A DNA stretch of 64,000 bases, from assembly GCA_013433145.1 (NCBI GenBank), contig CM024169.1, positions 1,364,001 to 1,428,000 of the forward strand, written 5' to 3'. The notes below the pieces were generated by a model. The model worked only from the letters and a program-made list of their open reading frames with translations. It made no database searches and was not told where the DNA came from. Origin of the DNA: Ascaris suum. Lineage: Eukaryota; Nematoda; Chromadorea; Rhabditida; Ascarididae. Each line of letters starts with the position of its first letter. Positions within the stretch are counted from its first letter, which is position 1. A program made the translations under genes and the position numbers. Positions 24,242 to 38,700 of the stretch are shown piece by piece.

Positions 24242-27200
24242 ATATTAATGCTTCCTAACGGATATATTTATGGATGTGAACGATGAAAATAAAAAAAAGG
24301 TGTAAAAATAGGAAAACAAATAGCGTGTATAGAGCAATTAATGGATGAATTGCTTATTGTAGTAGTGATGCATTGAAAAACAGCGACTCGTGTCGATAAG
24401 TTAAAACGACACATGAATAACAACATTCAACGGCAAGCACGTCATTCGACTTTGAATGATGGTTTATCGCGATATTTGCAATTCAACTCGATAAACTCTC
24501 CTCACTATTTTGCTTCTCCTCTTCTTCGTATTCCAATTATTGCTCCCATTTTGCCATATGATTTTATCATTTAAAGAAAACGATCTCTTATAATGTTGAT
24601 TTTTAAGACGCTTCATAAATCTGCTCTGCATATGTGTATCTCGAATCTATGTGCAGGCGTTTGTCTGTTTGTCTGTCTGCGCAATAATTTCGATTCGGAA
24701 ACCGCCGCAACAGTTAGAGTCAATCCGTTAGACATAACGTATATTACAGTTGTCTAGCTATTTCCTAATTCACTTTCATTCGTTTATTCCAGAAGATGGT
24801 GGAAAAATTCGAACGTGAAAAAATTTTGCATGCAGTTAATGTTGCGGGATTGTTGCACATATACGATTCGGCTCGTTAGAATATCAATGAATCTTTTCCA
24901 TACATTTTGGTTTTTCGTGGTACCTCGTGAAACTGTTCCGTTAGATGGTCGAAGTGCAAAAAACGTATACAAAAACGTATATAGTGCTAGTTTGTTCGGC
25001 ATGCTTCTCTCCTTGTTCGGCTTCAGACTCATGTTTTCTCGTTTGCACACCTCCAGCAATCGAAACAAATAGAGAAGTATGCCATAAAAGTATCAAAGAA
25101 AGAATGCAAAAGCATAATACGTGCTTTCATCAAGAAACATTGAAAGTACGCATAAAAAGCATCTGTGAAATGTGATGCAATTGTAGACTATAGGCAACTG
25201 TTTGTGGTGAGAGGAAGAAGTGAGAAACAATGAGCGTCACAAATATGTTTTCATTTATTGTCTTAAGAAGAATGAGAATAAGCAGAAATGGAGAAGAATG
25301 AATCCGTTATGTTGGAATATTCCGAACATTTTCCACTTTCAACAGATTTCTTTCAAGCGCTTCATGAAATCAACTATATTTGCTTCTTATATATTGTCTT
25401 CTTTATTCACCATAGAACAGAACATTATATAAAATTCATAGAGATAGGAATATTATTCTGGTGAATAACAGATTTGTGTACGCAAACGACTGCTCTCTCA
25501 GATAGTTTACACAAAAGCTCCTAAAATGTCGAAAAAAAATTGAAAATTCTATGCGAATTATATTCTCGTATACGAATTGTGGAATGCATCTATTGATCTA
25601 AAATATAGATTCTATATAGTTATATTTTAAATATAATTGATTAGTATAGTTTAATGACAGTTATTTTGCTATAACAGTGTATCACTCTGCTAAAATATAA
25701 CACGAATGTGCTATAAATGCTAACACTATCCTCATAATCAACATAATCGCATAGAGTTTATCATATTTCCCACTCTCAGTATATCGTCGAAATTTGATTA
25801 ATGAGCAACGATTATCTTCGTTGTATTTTATTATTGGCCCACGGTTATTTGAAGAGTTAGGCTATCATAAATTCATAAGAAATGAAGAGAAAAATGCCGC
25901 TAGACGAATATTTTTCCATTGAATCATCAATCATATTGCTGAAATTACGTTTGTGATTTAAAATGCATTTTTGTATCCGCAAAATATCTATGAAACATAA
26001 TGATTCGATGGATATGGAATGGAAATTTTCACATCAATATCGCCGAGGATATATTCGACTTCTGGAAGCGATTTTACGTTGCGGCTATTTTTTTTTAAAT
26101 GTTACACTCGGATGAAGTGGCTAGCTACCTATTTGTATGCTTCAGCAAGCAGTGTGCCATGCCCGACGGCAAATCAATAGTGGCTACCAACGTTGAGAGA
26201 GGGTAGTTTTCATTGCGGTTAGTGCCTCTAAAATATACATCGAAGGCAGATTGCTTTTTTTTTCTCTCTCTCTCTCTCTCTCAGCATTAGCAAATAAGAA
26301 TTACAAGTGAAATATTAGAAATCGTTTAAAAATGAATAATATTGCAAAAATTATTTTCATTCATTTAATTCTCAATATTATTCAATAAAATGAGATAGAA
26401 AATACTTTAGAGAAGAATATTATTAAGTGTTATAGAAATGTGATGCAATTATGCAAGATAATTTTCTTTCATAGATCGCAAAATGTTAGACAATTGCAAG
26501 TGAGCAATAGCACTTTATGAGATAATATATATATATATATGAAGAAACAAGGCTTCCATCAAATTTTAATCATCATCTGAGTATCATCTCATTGTATTAT
26601 TTACTCACGAAAAATCAATGCAATCATGTTAAATAATAATGATCGCTAAATGATACATCCTCAATAATTCAGTGATAAAGCATTCGCATGGTAAGTGGCT
26701 ATTCGCAGGCTCATTCCCCCCCCCCCCTATGCGGAAATGAATTCATTGCTCATCGGGGAAAGTTTTTTTTTTAAATTTTCATCTCGGAATTATTGCGCAA
26801 TGACCACACATTTTTGCTGTTGTTTATTCGTTTGTGTCAGTTAATTGTGTTTCCTCGTTAATCAAAACCTTCTTGCAGAGACCGCTATAGCAACGAAGTT
26901 CTATTTACTGGCTTGTGCATAGTGCTTATAAACGTTAAATAGCAAAAATTAAGCATTGAAATTCAAATATCGATTTGAATAGTGCCGTGAGAGAGGATTT
27001 GCGTGAACTTTGTTTTGCCTGAGTTTGTCGAGATTAAATTATACATTCACGTATTGCGGCCGACTTTACAAGAAATTAACTGGTAAACGTTACCAGTAAT
27101 CTATATCGATTTAGTGGGCTATGCGATAGAAGAAGGAGGATCCCAATTTACGCAGAAGATGGAGAAGATGGTTCATAAGTCCAGGTCATTAGAAAGAAAG

Positions 27201-28412
27201 CGGGAGAACAGAAGAAGAGGGGAGAGAGCGGAATAGGAGGGGTTCCCATTTGTATATATGTTATTGATACAGCCAAAAATATATGACGCAAGCATCTCTG
27301 AGAGTGCTTTTTGCGTTAGAGCACTGCGTTAAGCCAATGTACATTTGTCGTTCATGTCGGAAATTTGTCCCCAGTGACTTAGTCGATTTTGCTCGTTGTT
27401 GTATGAATGCAAATATTTCAGCTTGTTTAAATTTTGAGATTCATCGATATTAATGCTGAAAATGCGATTTTTATGCGCAAAAAATTCGTTTTTTTTTAAT
27501 GCAAATAGCAAAAATTTTTTAAAAAGAAAGAAAGAAGATAAATTATTGCAATCAATAAAAATTTTCATTCGCTTCCTTTTCATCTAAAATTTCCCTCACA
27601 TCATTGTCACGTTACTCTAGGTTATTTCCAAATGTATTTGGCAGTAATATAGTTTACCTATAGTACCTATAGTAATAGTAACCTATAGTAGGCTCTTTCT
27701 TATAAAGAGAGGTGGTTTTAAGATCAATAGGATATTTAACCATTTGAAACACTCATTTTGTTAGGTTTATTTCTAAGATATTTTTTCATTATTTTTTCAA
27801 ACAATAGAAATTTCGACAACACTTTTATATTTTCATATTTTTATACATTCGTTTTTGCATTTTACAAACTTATTGCCTTTTATAAATTAATAATATCATT
27901 GCGTATTTGCATAAACAATTATTTCCCTTCCGTGGAGTACTATTGGATGATCACTAGACATCCGCTTAACCTATATTTTCACTAAAACAAGAGGACTGTT
28001 TACGATAGAGGAAATAGTTTTTTTCCTTTCTTGTAGGAAGCGTATTATTCAATCAAATATTGCTAATATAACTAAAAATTAAGCATAAATTTAAAAAAAT
28101 GTCTAGAAAAAGTCGATGATATTAACGTAATAACGTTTTATTTCTAGTAGTGATCGGTAGATTCCATAAAGATCCTAGAACCCCATCGAAATAGCCCCTG
28201 AAATCTATACTTTTGCAAGTACGTTCTACTTATCACTCATATCTGCTTATTTCTTATCGCATCGTTGTGTAGATCACACGTCAAACTGAGAGCAATAAAG
28301 TAATGGGCGCTTCTTTGCGATTGTTTTTGATATCGTCGAATTATTCATGTTATCGTAGTCGAGTAGAATAGCTGTGTGAGGCGTGATATGATATGATGTG
28401 AGGAATGTTTAC
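24242..28412. other. AT-rich region upstream of unc-1
   Basis: No gene is supported. It includes a poly-C tract (26715-26727), the CT repeat, and a small direct-repeat patch (ACCTATAGTA, 27,655-27,690). Regulatory sites for unc-1 are likely somewhere here, but none can be pinned down. Confidence 0.5.
26263..26282. repeat. (CT)n microsatellite
   Basis: About ten CT dinucleotides follow a poly-T run. Confidence 0.9.
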
Positions 28413-28414
28413 AG
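28413..28414 (+). promoter_or_regulatory. Possible splice or spliced-leader acceptor upstream of unc-1
   Basis: A TTTACAG acceptor lies 44 bases before the unc-1 start codon, with no in-frame ATG kept open between them. It could be the 3' end of a 5'-UTR intron or a trans-splice site. The sequence alone cannot say which, and the assignment is an inference. Confidence 0.35.
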
Positions 28415-28458
28415 TGGCGGGTCGACGAGTATTAAAAGTCCGCTGATACAGCGGGTTG

Positions 28459-31400
28459 ATGTCGTCGAAGGAACCCCGCACGGACCCGCAATGGGTGACA
28501 CCATCCTCAAATCAGGTATGAAATATGTTACATACTAAATTTCAATTTTTGAATTGATTCAGTGAAGATTCGATATAACAACTACTACAATATGAGGGTT
28601 TTTATAGTGAGTTCGAAAATTTGTGATATATTGCTTCCTTTTTGTATTTTATTCTAAAGCCGAAACATTTGAAAACACCTTTTGGCTGAATATATCTGTT
28701 GCATCCTTGCAAGCTTCTTTAATCGATTCTTAACACCAAAATTAGCACATTGACAAGTGAATATAGCGATTTTCTCCAAAAAGTAAGCGCTTAATTTTAG
28801 TGTTAAATTGAGGAAACATATATTTTACATACAACAACAAGATTAATATAACGATCGAAACGATTCAATCGCAAATCGAAAAATGAGCGATTGAGTGCAT
28901 TAACGAAATCGGGCAAAAAATGGATTCTAGGCTCTTGCAATATGCAAGTGGAAGCTGTGTGGAACATTGTTTATGCCGCAGCATTTTTTTTTTGGCGAAT
29001 AAAATAAATGTCCCAGTCGACTATACTGAGAGAAAAGTTAGAACACCTTCAAGAACACAACATTGCAAGAACCACGCATCGGCTGGTAGCAATAATTTTG
29101 CAAAGTGGCCAAGAAATGAACGCATATTTAGTGAATTGCTAGTTGCTTTTTCTTCTCTTCCAATTGTTTTTAAGTGAAGTTTTTCTGACTGACCATTGTA
29201 CAAAATATTAGGAGAACAATCACTTCCGTAGATTGTTTTATGTTTGCATTGGAAAGAAATTTCGAATTTCAGCGTCAATCTTCTTCTCCAGTTTTTTTTT
29301 TTTAATTTCGTTCATAAATTCGATAAACATTCATCGAATTCGATTATGCAAATATTTCTTAAGCATATAATATATCTAGTTAGATCTTGCAAAATGAGAT
29401 TGAAGATAAATTTAAGGATGTCCCACCAGATTACGAGACCATCGGCACATTATTCGGTTACGCATTGGTTGTTTTATCGTGGATTCTTATCATACTCACA
29501 TTTCCTTTCTCGATGTGTGTTTGCTTAAAGGTAAGTGTAATTCACCTTTTTTCTTCCCCTTCTTTGAATTTATATGAATAATATGAAAATATTTCTTTTA
29601 ATACCGATAATCGATTGATATCCGATGATCTATTCAATGAGTGATTATTTTATTTCAGTTTCCATTAAATACATACTTAAGTTGTCGATAAATTTCCGTT
29701 ATCTTACTTATATTGCAGCGTTGAAAACTTTTGAAAGAAGAATTTTGGGTTTTTTTTTTTTTGTTGCAAATCGATATTGCATACATTTAGCCATCTCATA
29801 AGGTTGAATCTTTAAAGCGCATTTACCATAGGTTTTGTTTTGTAAAGTTGCATTTCAACGAGTGGAAAGCGCATCAGAAGAGTTGACACAATATGCGCTT
29901 TTTAGTTTCGCTCAGCTATCAATTATTTTCATGAAATATCACTAAATATCAAAATATGCTGGATAATGCAGTCAGATTCTGAGTGCGATCATGCATGTAA
30001 ATCTTCTATAAACGATTTTTTTTTCTTTGGTCGCCAATGTATTGCAAGTATTGCAATATTGCAAATATTGCAAGGTATTGCAAAATGCAGAGAATTTATA
30101 GTTTTGATCATCTCGAACTTTGTTCAAAATTAATGGATCATGTTAAAAATTGGTGAATGAGGTCATCATGCAGCGAACATCATCGGCGCTATACTTCATT
30201 GCTGATGCTTCATTGCCCACAGCTGAAACTGGACAAATATTTGCCCATATATGAGGAGATATAATTGTCACATAATGCTTTCCTACAAATTGTTACAAAA
30301 ATATATAAGAAATTGCGTCAGCAATTCTCTTTATTCTTCTTTTTTTCGAATCCCTTCTTAAAAGACAAGTAACTCTAGTATTTTATATATATGACAGATG
30401 ACAAATAATTCTAACATTGATATATATTGGCCTCTAAAATGACAGAAAAGTATGCCAGAAAGTTGAGACGATATATTCTTAGCGATACCGACCGGTCTCA
30501 TCAATTGCTAGCTAATAATACAACATTAATATCAGTATGCATTCATAATTTAACTGATCCGACTGCTCGTACAAATCATAAACAAAAAATTCTATTTCTT
30601 TGATTCTAAGATTTGATGTATGAGGCTATCGTGCATGAGGCCGATTCCTGCAAAATGCGTGCAGATATGTATCTTAGCGCCTTTAAATGTGAATAATTTT
30701 CTTCGGAAATCACCAACGTGAATAGTGATATAGAATCTATGATAGGCATTATCCAGAGAGTTCTTTTCTTACGTAAAACTGTTTATTATTTTCTAAGAAT
30801 AAATCAAGCTGGATAAATCGTAAGCGTAAATTGAGCATTGTCTTTTCATAGAAATGATCTACTAAAATTTGGCCAATATGCCAGCTAAAAAATCCACCCT
30901 GCGCGCATATTTAATGATTTAATAAATGTATCGCTAAATTTTAAACACCATTTGATTCAACTCTTCAAGAGATTTCAAGCGATATTTCGTGGCATATATA
31001 TTGATAGATATTCACCTGATTGCTGCGAAATTTCAAAAAAAAAAAAAAAATCCAAATATATCACTTTTACGTATCACTCAATCTACTTGTGGCTATATGT
31101 TAAGGATCATTCAAATGGGCATTTTACTATGCGAGTTAAAATTGCGAACTATATTATGAGGACGGCTTCCGAATAATTCCATTATCTATGCTGCTCATCA
31201 AGTGGCTTCTGAATTGAAAATAACGAAGAGATGGAGAGAAATGCGCCTATGTATGCATCGAACATGACGCATATACAAATGTAAATTTTTTAAGAAGGCA
31301 TAATAAGGGAGAAGACGTTCAATGCGCTTCAAGAGGGGATGCCCGCGACAAGCTATTTTTTTACTTACCAAGTTCTAGGCATTTTAAGTAGGAGTATTAT

Positions 31401-34400
31401 AGTGCATTGCGTTTCATAAAGTATTTTACGAAATTATCCCACTTGCATTTTCGAATATTTGCATAAATCAGTATTTCCTTAAAAACCTATATACAATTAT
31501 GCTTATGAAGCATCACTGAGGCGCAACTCGAATAGTTTTTTTTTTGGAAGTAAGAGATGAATAAATTAATTTAATTTCGTGCAATTTGCAATTCGGATAC
31601 GCATCAAATTCGCTATCCTCGTTCTCTATCGAACTCCTTTTCTCTTCGGCACTTTCAACTCAGCAATTATTAAATGAAAGTTGATGCTTGTAATGTCGCA
31701 TAGCATGATTGTGTAATTTTTTCTATTTTGATTCATCCATTCCGGAAATGAGTCCTTAAAAATGAAATATTCCATATATTCAGAATTTCGCGTAGGTGCT
31801 TATAATCGGTCGACTGAAGCAAAAAATGGGAAGTTGCCAGATGAAGATTGAGAGGATGTGCTTTTTCATCTCAGTTTATCAAGCAATTGGCACGCCGAAA
31901 TGCGCAATAACTAATGATAAATCATATAGCTTCATACGAGCATCTTACGAGCTGCTTCGATACGATCAGAAATTTCGCTCTGAGAGCCGTGATCGACCAA
32001 TAAAATTCTCCTAGAAATTTTTATAGCAATTTGAATAGGCGTAATAAAATTTTCGGGACGACGATAAGTGCAAAAAATAATTGAAGAAGAATTTATGAAA
32101 GAAAATATTCGGTAACGAGCAATACCGAATATTCCTACTGCTAAAAAAAGAAAAATTATTTCATACTTAATGCTAACAATAGCACGCAAAACAATGAATG
32201 CAAAATATGTTCGCAACTCTCGTTTATCGAGTTCGAATGAATAACTATGTATATCTTCCGATTTAGAGATTTCTTCTATGGAATGAAGCCATTAGAATAA
32301 CGTATACTTTATCATCTAATCATCAAGTAGAGGTGACGCATAAAACTTTCTGGATTTCTAGACAATAGTGCTCAATCTACAATTCTGGATCGAATATTGC
32401 AGAAAAATTGCAAATTTCATTAGCAGCACATACGAGTCGAAAATTTTTGAAATACTTTCGATGGATTTTTTTTCCCAGAAAGCATTATCACTTCTTGTAG
32501 ACACTTGCAATTTTTTAAACTCCATTTATGGGGGGGGGGGGGGGTTTCTTCAAAATCTACATCATAAAACAGGTGTACGAGATGAAACGTATGAAAAAGT
32601 TTAAAGAGCAAATAAAGCGTTTTTCTCTACTCTCCTGCAATGTAATTTCATTGACATTTTGCCGTCATCTTTTTTTTTCCCCCCACACTTATGCGTTCCA
32701 ATTCCTTGACGACCAATAATAATTAGTTTCAGCTACAATAGAGACTTTGTCGAATATTGAAAAATACATTTATTTTCTTTATTAGATTTCATAAATTTTA
32801 CAGGAGGATGATCTTTTTGAGAAAATCAAAACACCGTAAATATACTAATAGTCCCACTTAGTAATAAAAAAGGATTGCTATAAACTGCCACAAAATTTGG
32901 TGCATAAATAAACCAATGGTGGAGGCAGATGTCATCATGGTTTTTTTCTGGTGGAGTGGTAGTACGTATAATACAACGGTACTGAGAACGTTTATTCTTA
33001 GGTAATAAAAGAATATGAACGTGTGGTGATATTTCGTATTGGACGATTGGTGTTCGGAGGCGCACGGGGACCAGGCATGATTTTTGTTATACCATGCATC
33101 GACACCTATAGGAAAATCGACCTCAGGTATTATTACCGGCTTATTGCATCTACAAGAATGTCAAATATATTACGGCTGGAAATAGATTTATTGGCCTGAC
33201 TTATTGTCCGACGATGAATTGACCACAACTGCTAAAAGTTTTGAGGGAAATTAAATTGTTGATAACTGGTGATAGCATGAGTATGTGGCAAATCTCATTA
33301 GCATACCTGTTCTTCGACTTATCTACTCTTATTTGTGAATTTCTTTTGAAGAATCATCAAAGAGGTGAAAAAAAATTTGCCAAGAGAGGAGAAAGAAACG
33401 ATATATATTCAAACAATATAAATAGACATGAAGTGGATTTTGCTAACTTCGATAAGAAAATTCGACGAATTTAGGCGAAAAATAGTGAAATATGAGAATG
33501 AATTATGAATCGTGCATTTTCAAATGTTCTTTTGCCGAACTTTTACATACATTTTATTGCATGTGAGCGGGTGAAGATATGTGCAGTACAAGTTAAACGA
33601 AAGCTCCAACTTATTCCTTCTCCTTTTCCTACGAATGAATGCCTATGTTAACTCATATTTTTGGCATATGAATCGTTGTAATATCGAGATTGATTTCACT
33701 CAATATTTTCGGCGGTTTCTAACGGAAAATTCTTTTTGAGAGGAATAGTTTCATATAGCAAGCTTTAAGAAGCTTATAAAGTCCACTCTATCATTGATGG
33801 ATGAAATTAGCTGCATCTATAGCTAATTAAACCATTGAATTTGTTGAAGCTGCTATCTGAAGAGAACAACTAGTAGCCGAATTTTTAATCAATCAAATAG
33901 CAACGATATAATACTTTGAAATTTATAGCTGCTATAGATAGAAAACCATTTAGCGATTTAAATCTTATGTGACTTTCATATCGAATGATATCTAAACACT
34001 ATTATACGTTCATGCCCTAATAAGTCTATCGTAAGGACATAAATAAAGCTTTGGAAAGAAGAAATTTTCGCTTTTATTTGCTATCCTCAGCACATTTCCA
34101 TATGGCGAACTATTTGGGTGGAATATAATCTATTTGCGATAAGACGAGTATGAGAATCTCAAAAGTGCAAGCATCTCTTCTTAATCAATCCGTTGCCGGC
34201 AATTGTGCAACCTCTTCGAGATGCTGAGTGTGCATGAGGTGGATGCAATTTCATCACCGTAGTGCTGTAATCGCCGTGCAAAGATCCTTAACACATTCAG
34301 AAGGTTTCAATTTCCCCCCTTATCATCCCGACGGAGTTTACTGGATGATTCATCGTTTAAAAATGCTCTCCTTTCTCCATAAGCAAAGAAAAGGATGCTC

Positions 34401-35640
34401 AAAGGGCATCTGAATTCAGGATGTAACAGTGAGTACTGTTATTTCAGGGTGGTGTCCTATGCAGTGCCTCCTCAGGAGATACTCTCGAAAGACTCAGTGA
34501 CGGTGTCGGTAGATGCGGTCGTTTACTTCCGTACGTCGGATCCGATCGCATCGGTGAACAACGTCGACGACGCAATTTATTCGACCAAACTACTTGCTCA
34601 GACCACTCTCCGAAATGCTCTTGGTTTGTTATCGATTCATTCATTGCGAAAACAACGTTGCCTAGTTTATTGAGACTTTTCACTATAAAACATAAGAATC
34701 GAAAATTGAAATATGGAAAAAAAATTGAAAACCCAATTTTTTCATACAAAAACAAAAGAAAATTCTCCCCATTGATCAACTCAACGAGAAAAAAATTACA
34801 AGCCGAAGCAATGTGAAGAAAAGAGACTTTCCATCATTGTGAACTATACGATCTAAATGCTCTCCCAAAGAGATGAGTAGATGCAATTTAGTGTATTCTT
34901 ACATCTTTCAAATATTAGATCTAATAAAGAAATATACAACTGCAATATATCTCTTTCATTGCCATTTTATTTATATTAGATAATTGAACAGAAAATTTTT
35001 TCCCAATAAAAGGTTTTTTTTTCCCAGAATACATTCTACGGGTATTTAATACATTTTCCAGAGTACATTCTACGGGTACGGGTATTCTACGGGTAAAGGT
35101 ATTTTTACAGAATACAGAATAGATTTCTATTCAAATAGAGTCAAATAGAATATAAATATTATTCAAATAAAATGCATCTTTATTAGAATAAATTTCTACC
35201 AACGAAAATATGGCATTCAACTAGTTGGCATTGATTGAACTGCGACGTCGATTGATTTGATTTAACCATCTCCATACAAACATTGGAAAGGGTAATGCAA
35301 TGAATATACGAACGGATATGAATAAATGAGTAAAGAAATTGTACAATACAGGTATGAAAACACTAACCGAGATGCTAACGGAACGAGAGGCTATTGCGCA
35401 GCTATGTGAAACGATCCTCGACGAAGGTACCGAGCACTGGGGTGTCAAAGTTTGTTGCTCTTTTTCATCTGCTATCGTTTCGAATTTTTACGTTTGCTTG
35501 AAAATGAGACGACATAAAACTCATCAACTTCTTCGAGGTTCAAGCTCATCGTTGAGTTGATGATGATCAAGCTGAAGTATTATTTCCACCGATTATCAAT
35601 TATGCAAACACATTCATAATCGCTATACAAGAAAATGATC

Positions 35641-35728
<88 letters not shown>

Positions 35729-38700
35729 AGATTCAAACGAGAGGGATACGGAATAATAAATGACATTGAAATGGATTCGATCAGCGACAATACAAGGAAG
35801 TTTCCATCTAGATTGTATAACACAGCACCATAGAAGTAAATCGTTGTTGAAGCGTGAATTTGATATAGTGCTACTACTGCACGGACATAAGTTGTGACCG
35901 CGGTATTACACATGTGGGAAGTTACAAACTTCGGGCTAAAGATGCAACAAAATCACGCATTATGACTAATTCACCGGCAAGGCAAAAATCTCATTCATTT
36001 TAAATTGTATTGTTATAAAGCCATATGCTAGTGGTTGAAATTGATTGTGCGTCGCGATTTTGTAGCCTAAAGGTTTCAAGAAGTGCAACTCGGAGTGCCT
36101 AGCACAACCTCAGGTAAGCGAGCTGGAAGTGATAGCATCTGCATCGGAAAGATTTCGTCACTACCGGACAATCGTGTTACTCTCTAAATAAAAATAAGCA
36201 ATGATTATTCATTGTCACGCTTTTCAGAATCCAATTGAAGCAAAAGTAATACTCAATAAAGATGATCTCGAAAAGTGCACATTTATTTGCACTATAAATA
36301 ACTCGTGTAATCGTTTTTATATGTGTGAAACCGCAACATCAAAAGCCTCTCGTGGCGTTCGTCATCTTTTTGCGTTACATCACGTCACTTCCCATAGGAA
36401 AAGGTTCAACTACGAGATATTCGCCGGCATAGCGAACATTACGATGAAATGAACTTATCATGCAGCAAGGCTATCGAATACGTTCATTAGAACGTATTCT
36501 AATGCACTTGAGTTTATAGTTTGCTGCAACATCCAACATTTTTTAAAGATTTGCTTCCTTTGCACTATTTCCTTCGAGTATTTTAGAAATTAGAGAACCC
36601 CTGAAATTCGGCGCATCAAACGCTAAAACTTCGCGATTATCAGCATTCGAGGATTCCGAAGATATCGAAGCCTAAAGTTTGGGAATCGCAGAGTTTAGAG
36701 TCATAAGCAGGAACTTCACGTTGGATATCATCGGTGCCATAACTGGTACCACAGCTGTAGTACAAGTAATTTTTATCACTTCAAACCTATTGACGTCTCA
36801 AAAGATAGCTACATTCTAAATGGATACGGTGTCTGCACCGTTCACAAATGGCCGAATCGGGGATCAGCCTTGATACGACCCCTACTTTTCCTAGTCGGTC
36901 AACGATGAGTGCTTAAGCCATCGGAAAATGGGTATATGAAATCTAATATAGGCTCATGCCGTTACCACTTTATCACCTCACTCCTTATTAGGCCTCGTCT
37001 ACTAATATTTGCGGATTCAACTTCCGCAGTGCCTTATCAAAAATAATTCTACAATTGCAAATGCACAATAGCGCCATAAAATATCCTTTGAAGTAATTTC
37101 ATAAAGGTTTGCAAATTGCAATAACTTCTGCAATAGTCGTCATGAGGCACTAAGTAAAAGGCTAATAGCCTGAGGCGATCACGGATGAAGAAATAAAACA
37201 ATGTGGACGAGGAATGAAACTTGGTGAGTTTGCGTCGAGAATTTTGATCTTCATATTGAGATATACTTATAGACACATTTTCCTCCTTCATGTACTACTC
37301 ACTTCAACGGTCATCTTTGTCGATTTCCGTTTGCATTGTTATATGAGGAAATGATATGAGAGCGATATTCAGGTGGAACGTGTTGAAGTGAAGGATATCC
37401 GTCTACCTCAGCAATTGACACGTGCAATGGCTGCCGAAGCAGAGGCTGCTCGTGAAGCTCGTGCAAAAGTGGTAGCAGCCGAAGGAGAGCAAAAGGTTCA
37501 ATTTCGAATTTTTTCATTATTCTAAATGATAAATGGACAATTGCAAGCACAATAAAAAACCTTTTTACCTTATTAAAATAGTTGATAATAAATATTCAAA
37601 AAAAAAAGATTTTCAAACAATTACTCCTACTTTTAATATTTTTTTATAGTTGAATTATGCGTTTCATTTCCTATTAATTTCGAGGAAAATTCATCGCAAA
37701 AAAAAAAACAACAACAACAACTTCGAGTTAAATATTCTCAAACTTTCGAGATAAGTATAACTTCGGCAAGAGCTCTTCAAAAAACAATCATTAGCGCATC
37801 TAATTTAGCATTTCTTTAAGCTATATATTACTAACGTAATTATAATTCCTATTGATGAGACATAACGTTCATGAAAGAAATAAAAAGTTCATTGTTCGTT
37901 TATCCTCAATGACGTCTTTAGTGAAGTTGAATTTTGCCGTTTCTTTGAAAGTGCTATTTATTGCCGTATTGCTTTAAAAGTCGTTACTATAGTCAGTTCT
38001 TCTATATAAATGTTCTCATAATTGCAATCGCTCTTATATTATACAACTTGTTGAGGTGGCCATGCACGATTCCATTGAACGTTGCTTTCAATGGCTAACA
38101 ACGATTGCTGACAAACAATGAACCCCATAGACACTATAAAAACCATGTTGTGATATTTAAAGCCTAACAACGGAAAATATAAGTAGTAAGGTGAAGCAGA
38201 ATTCACCTCAGTTAGATCGTGTATTTCTTTCGTTATGGAACAATTCGCCTGAGGCTCAGAAATGAAAACAACGAAGTGCACAACATAGGCTGACCCGAAT
38301 ACAATCACAAAAAAAGAATGAACACTCAATAATATTTTAATAGAGCTTATTAAGAGCTTCAACCAAGACGCCAACACAATTGAAAGTGAAACGAGCAATA
38401 AGCGAATAAATTTGCTCATAAGATATGTTGGCAAAAAGTTTGTCTTTCAATCGTCTCCAAAATGGACAAAATGAACAAGAATGGACAACTAGAGATTAAT
38501 GTGCCAATGAAAATGTTAGGAAGTTCTCCAGCAGAAAATTCCAAAAGTGATCGCAATAGTTGTATTCTAGGCATCACGTGCACTCAAGGAAGCCGCCGAC
38601 GTGATCCAATCGAATCCAGTCGCTCTTCAACTGCGTCACTTACAAGCATTGAATAGTATCGCGTAAGATACCATTTAGAATTTATGTTCACCGATTTGTT

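Noticed and set aside
34444..34779. 111-codon minus-strand frame
   Set aside because: It is the antisense shadow of unc-1 exon 4.
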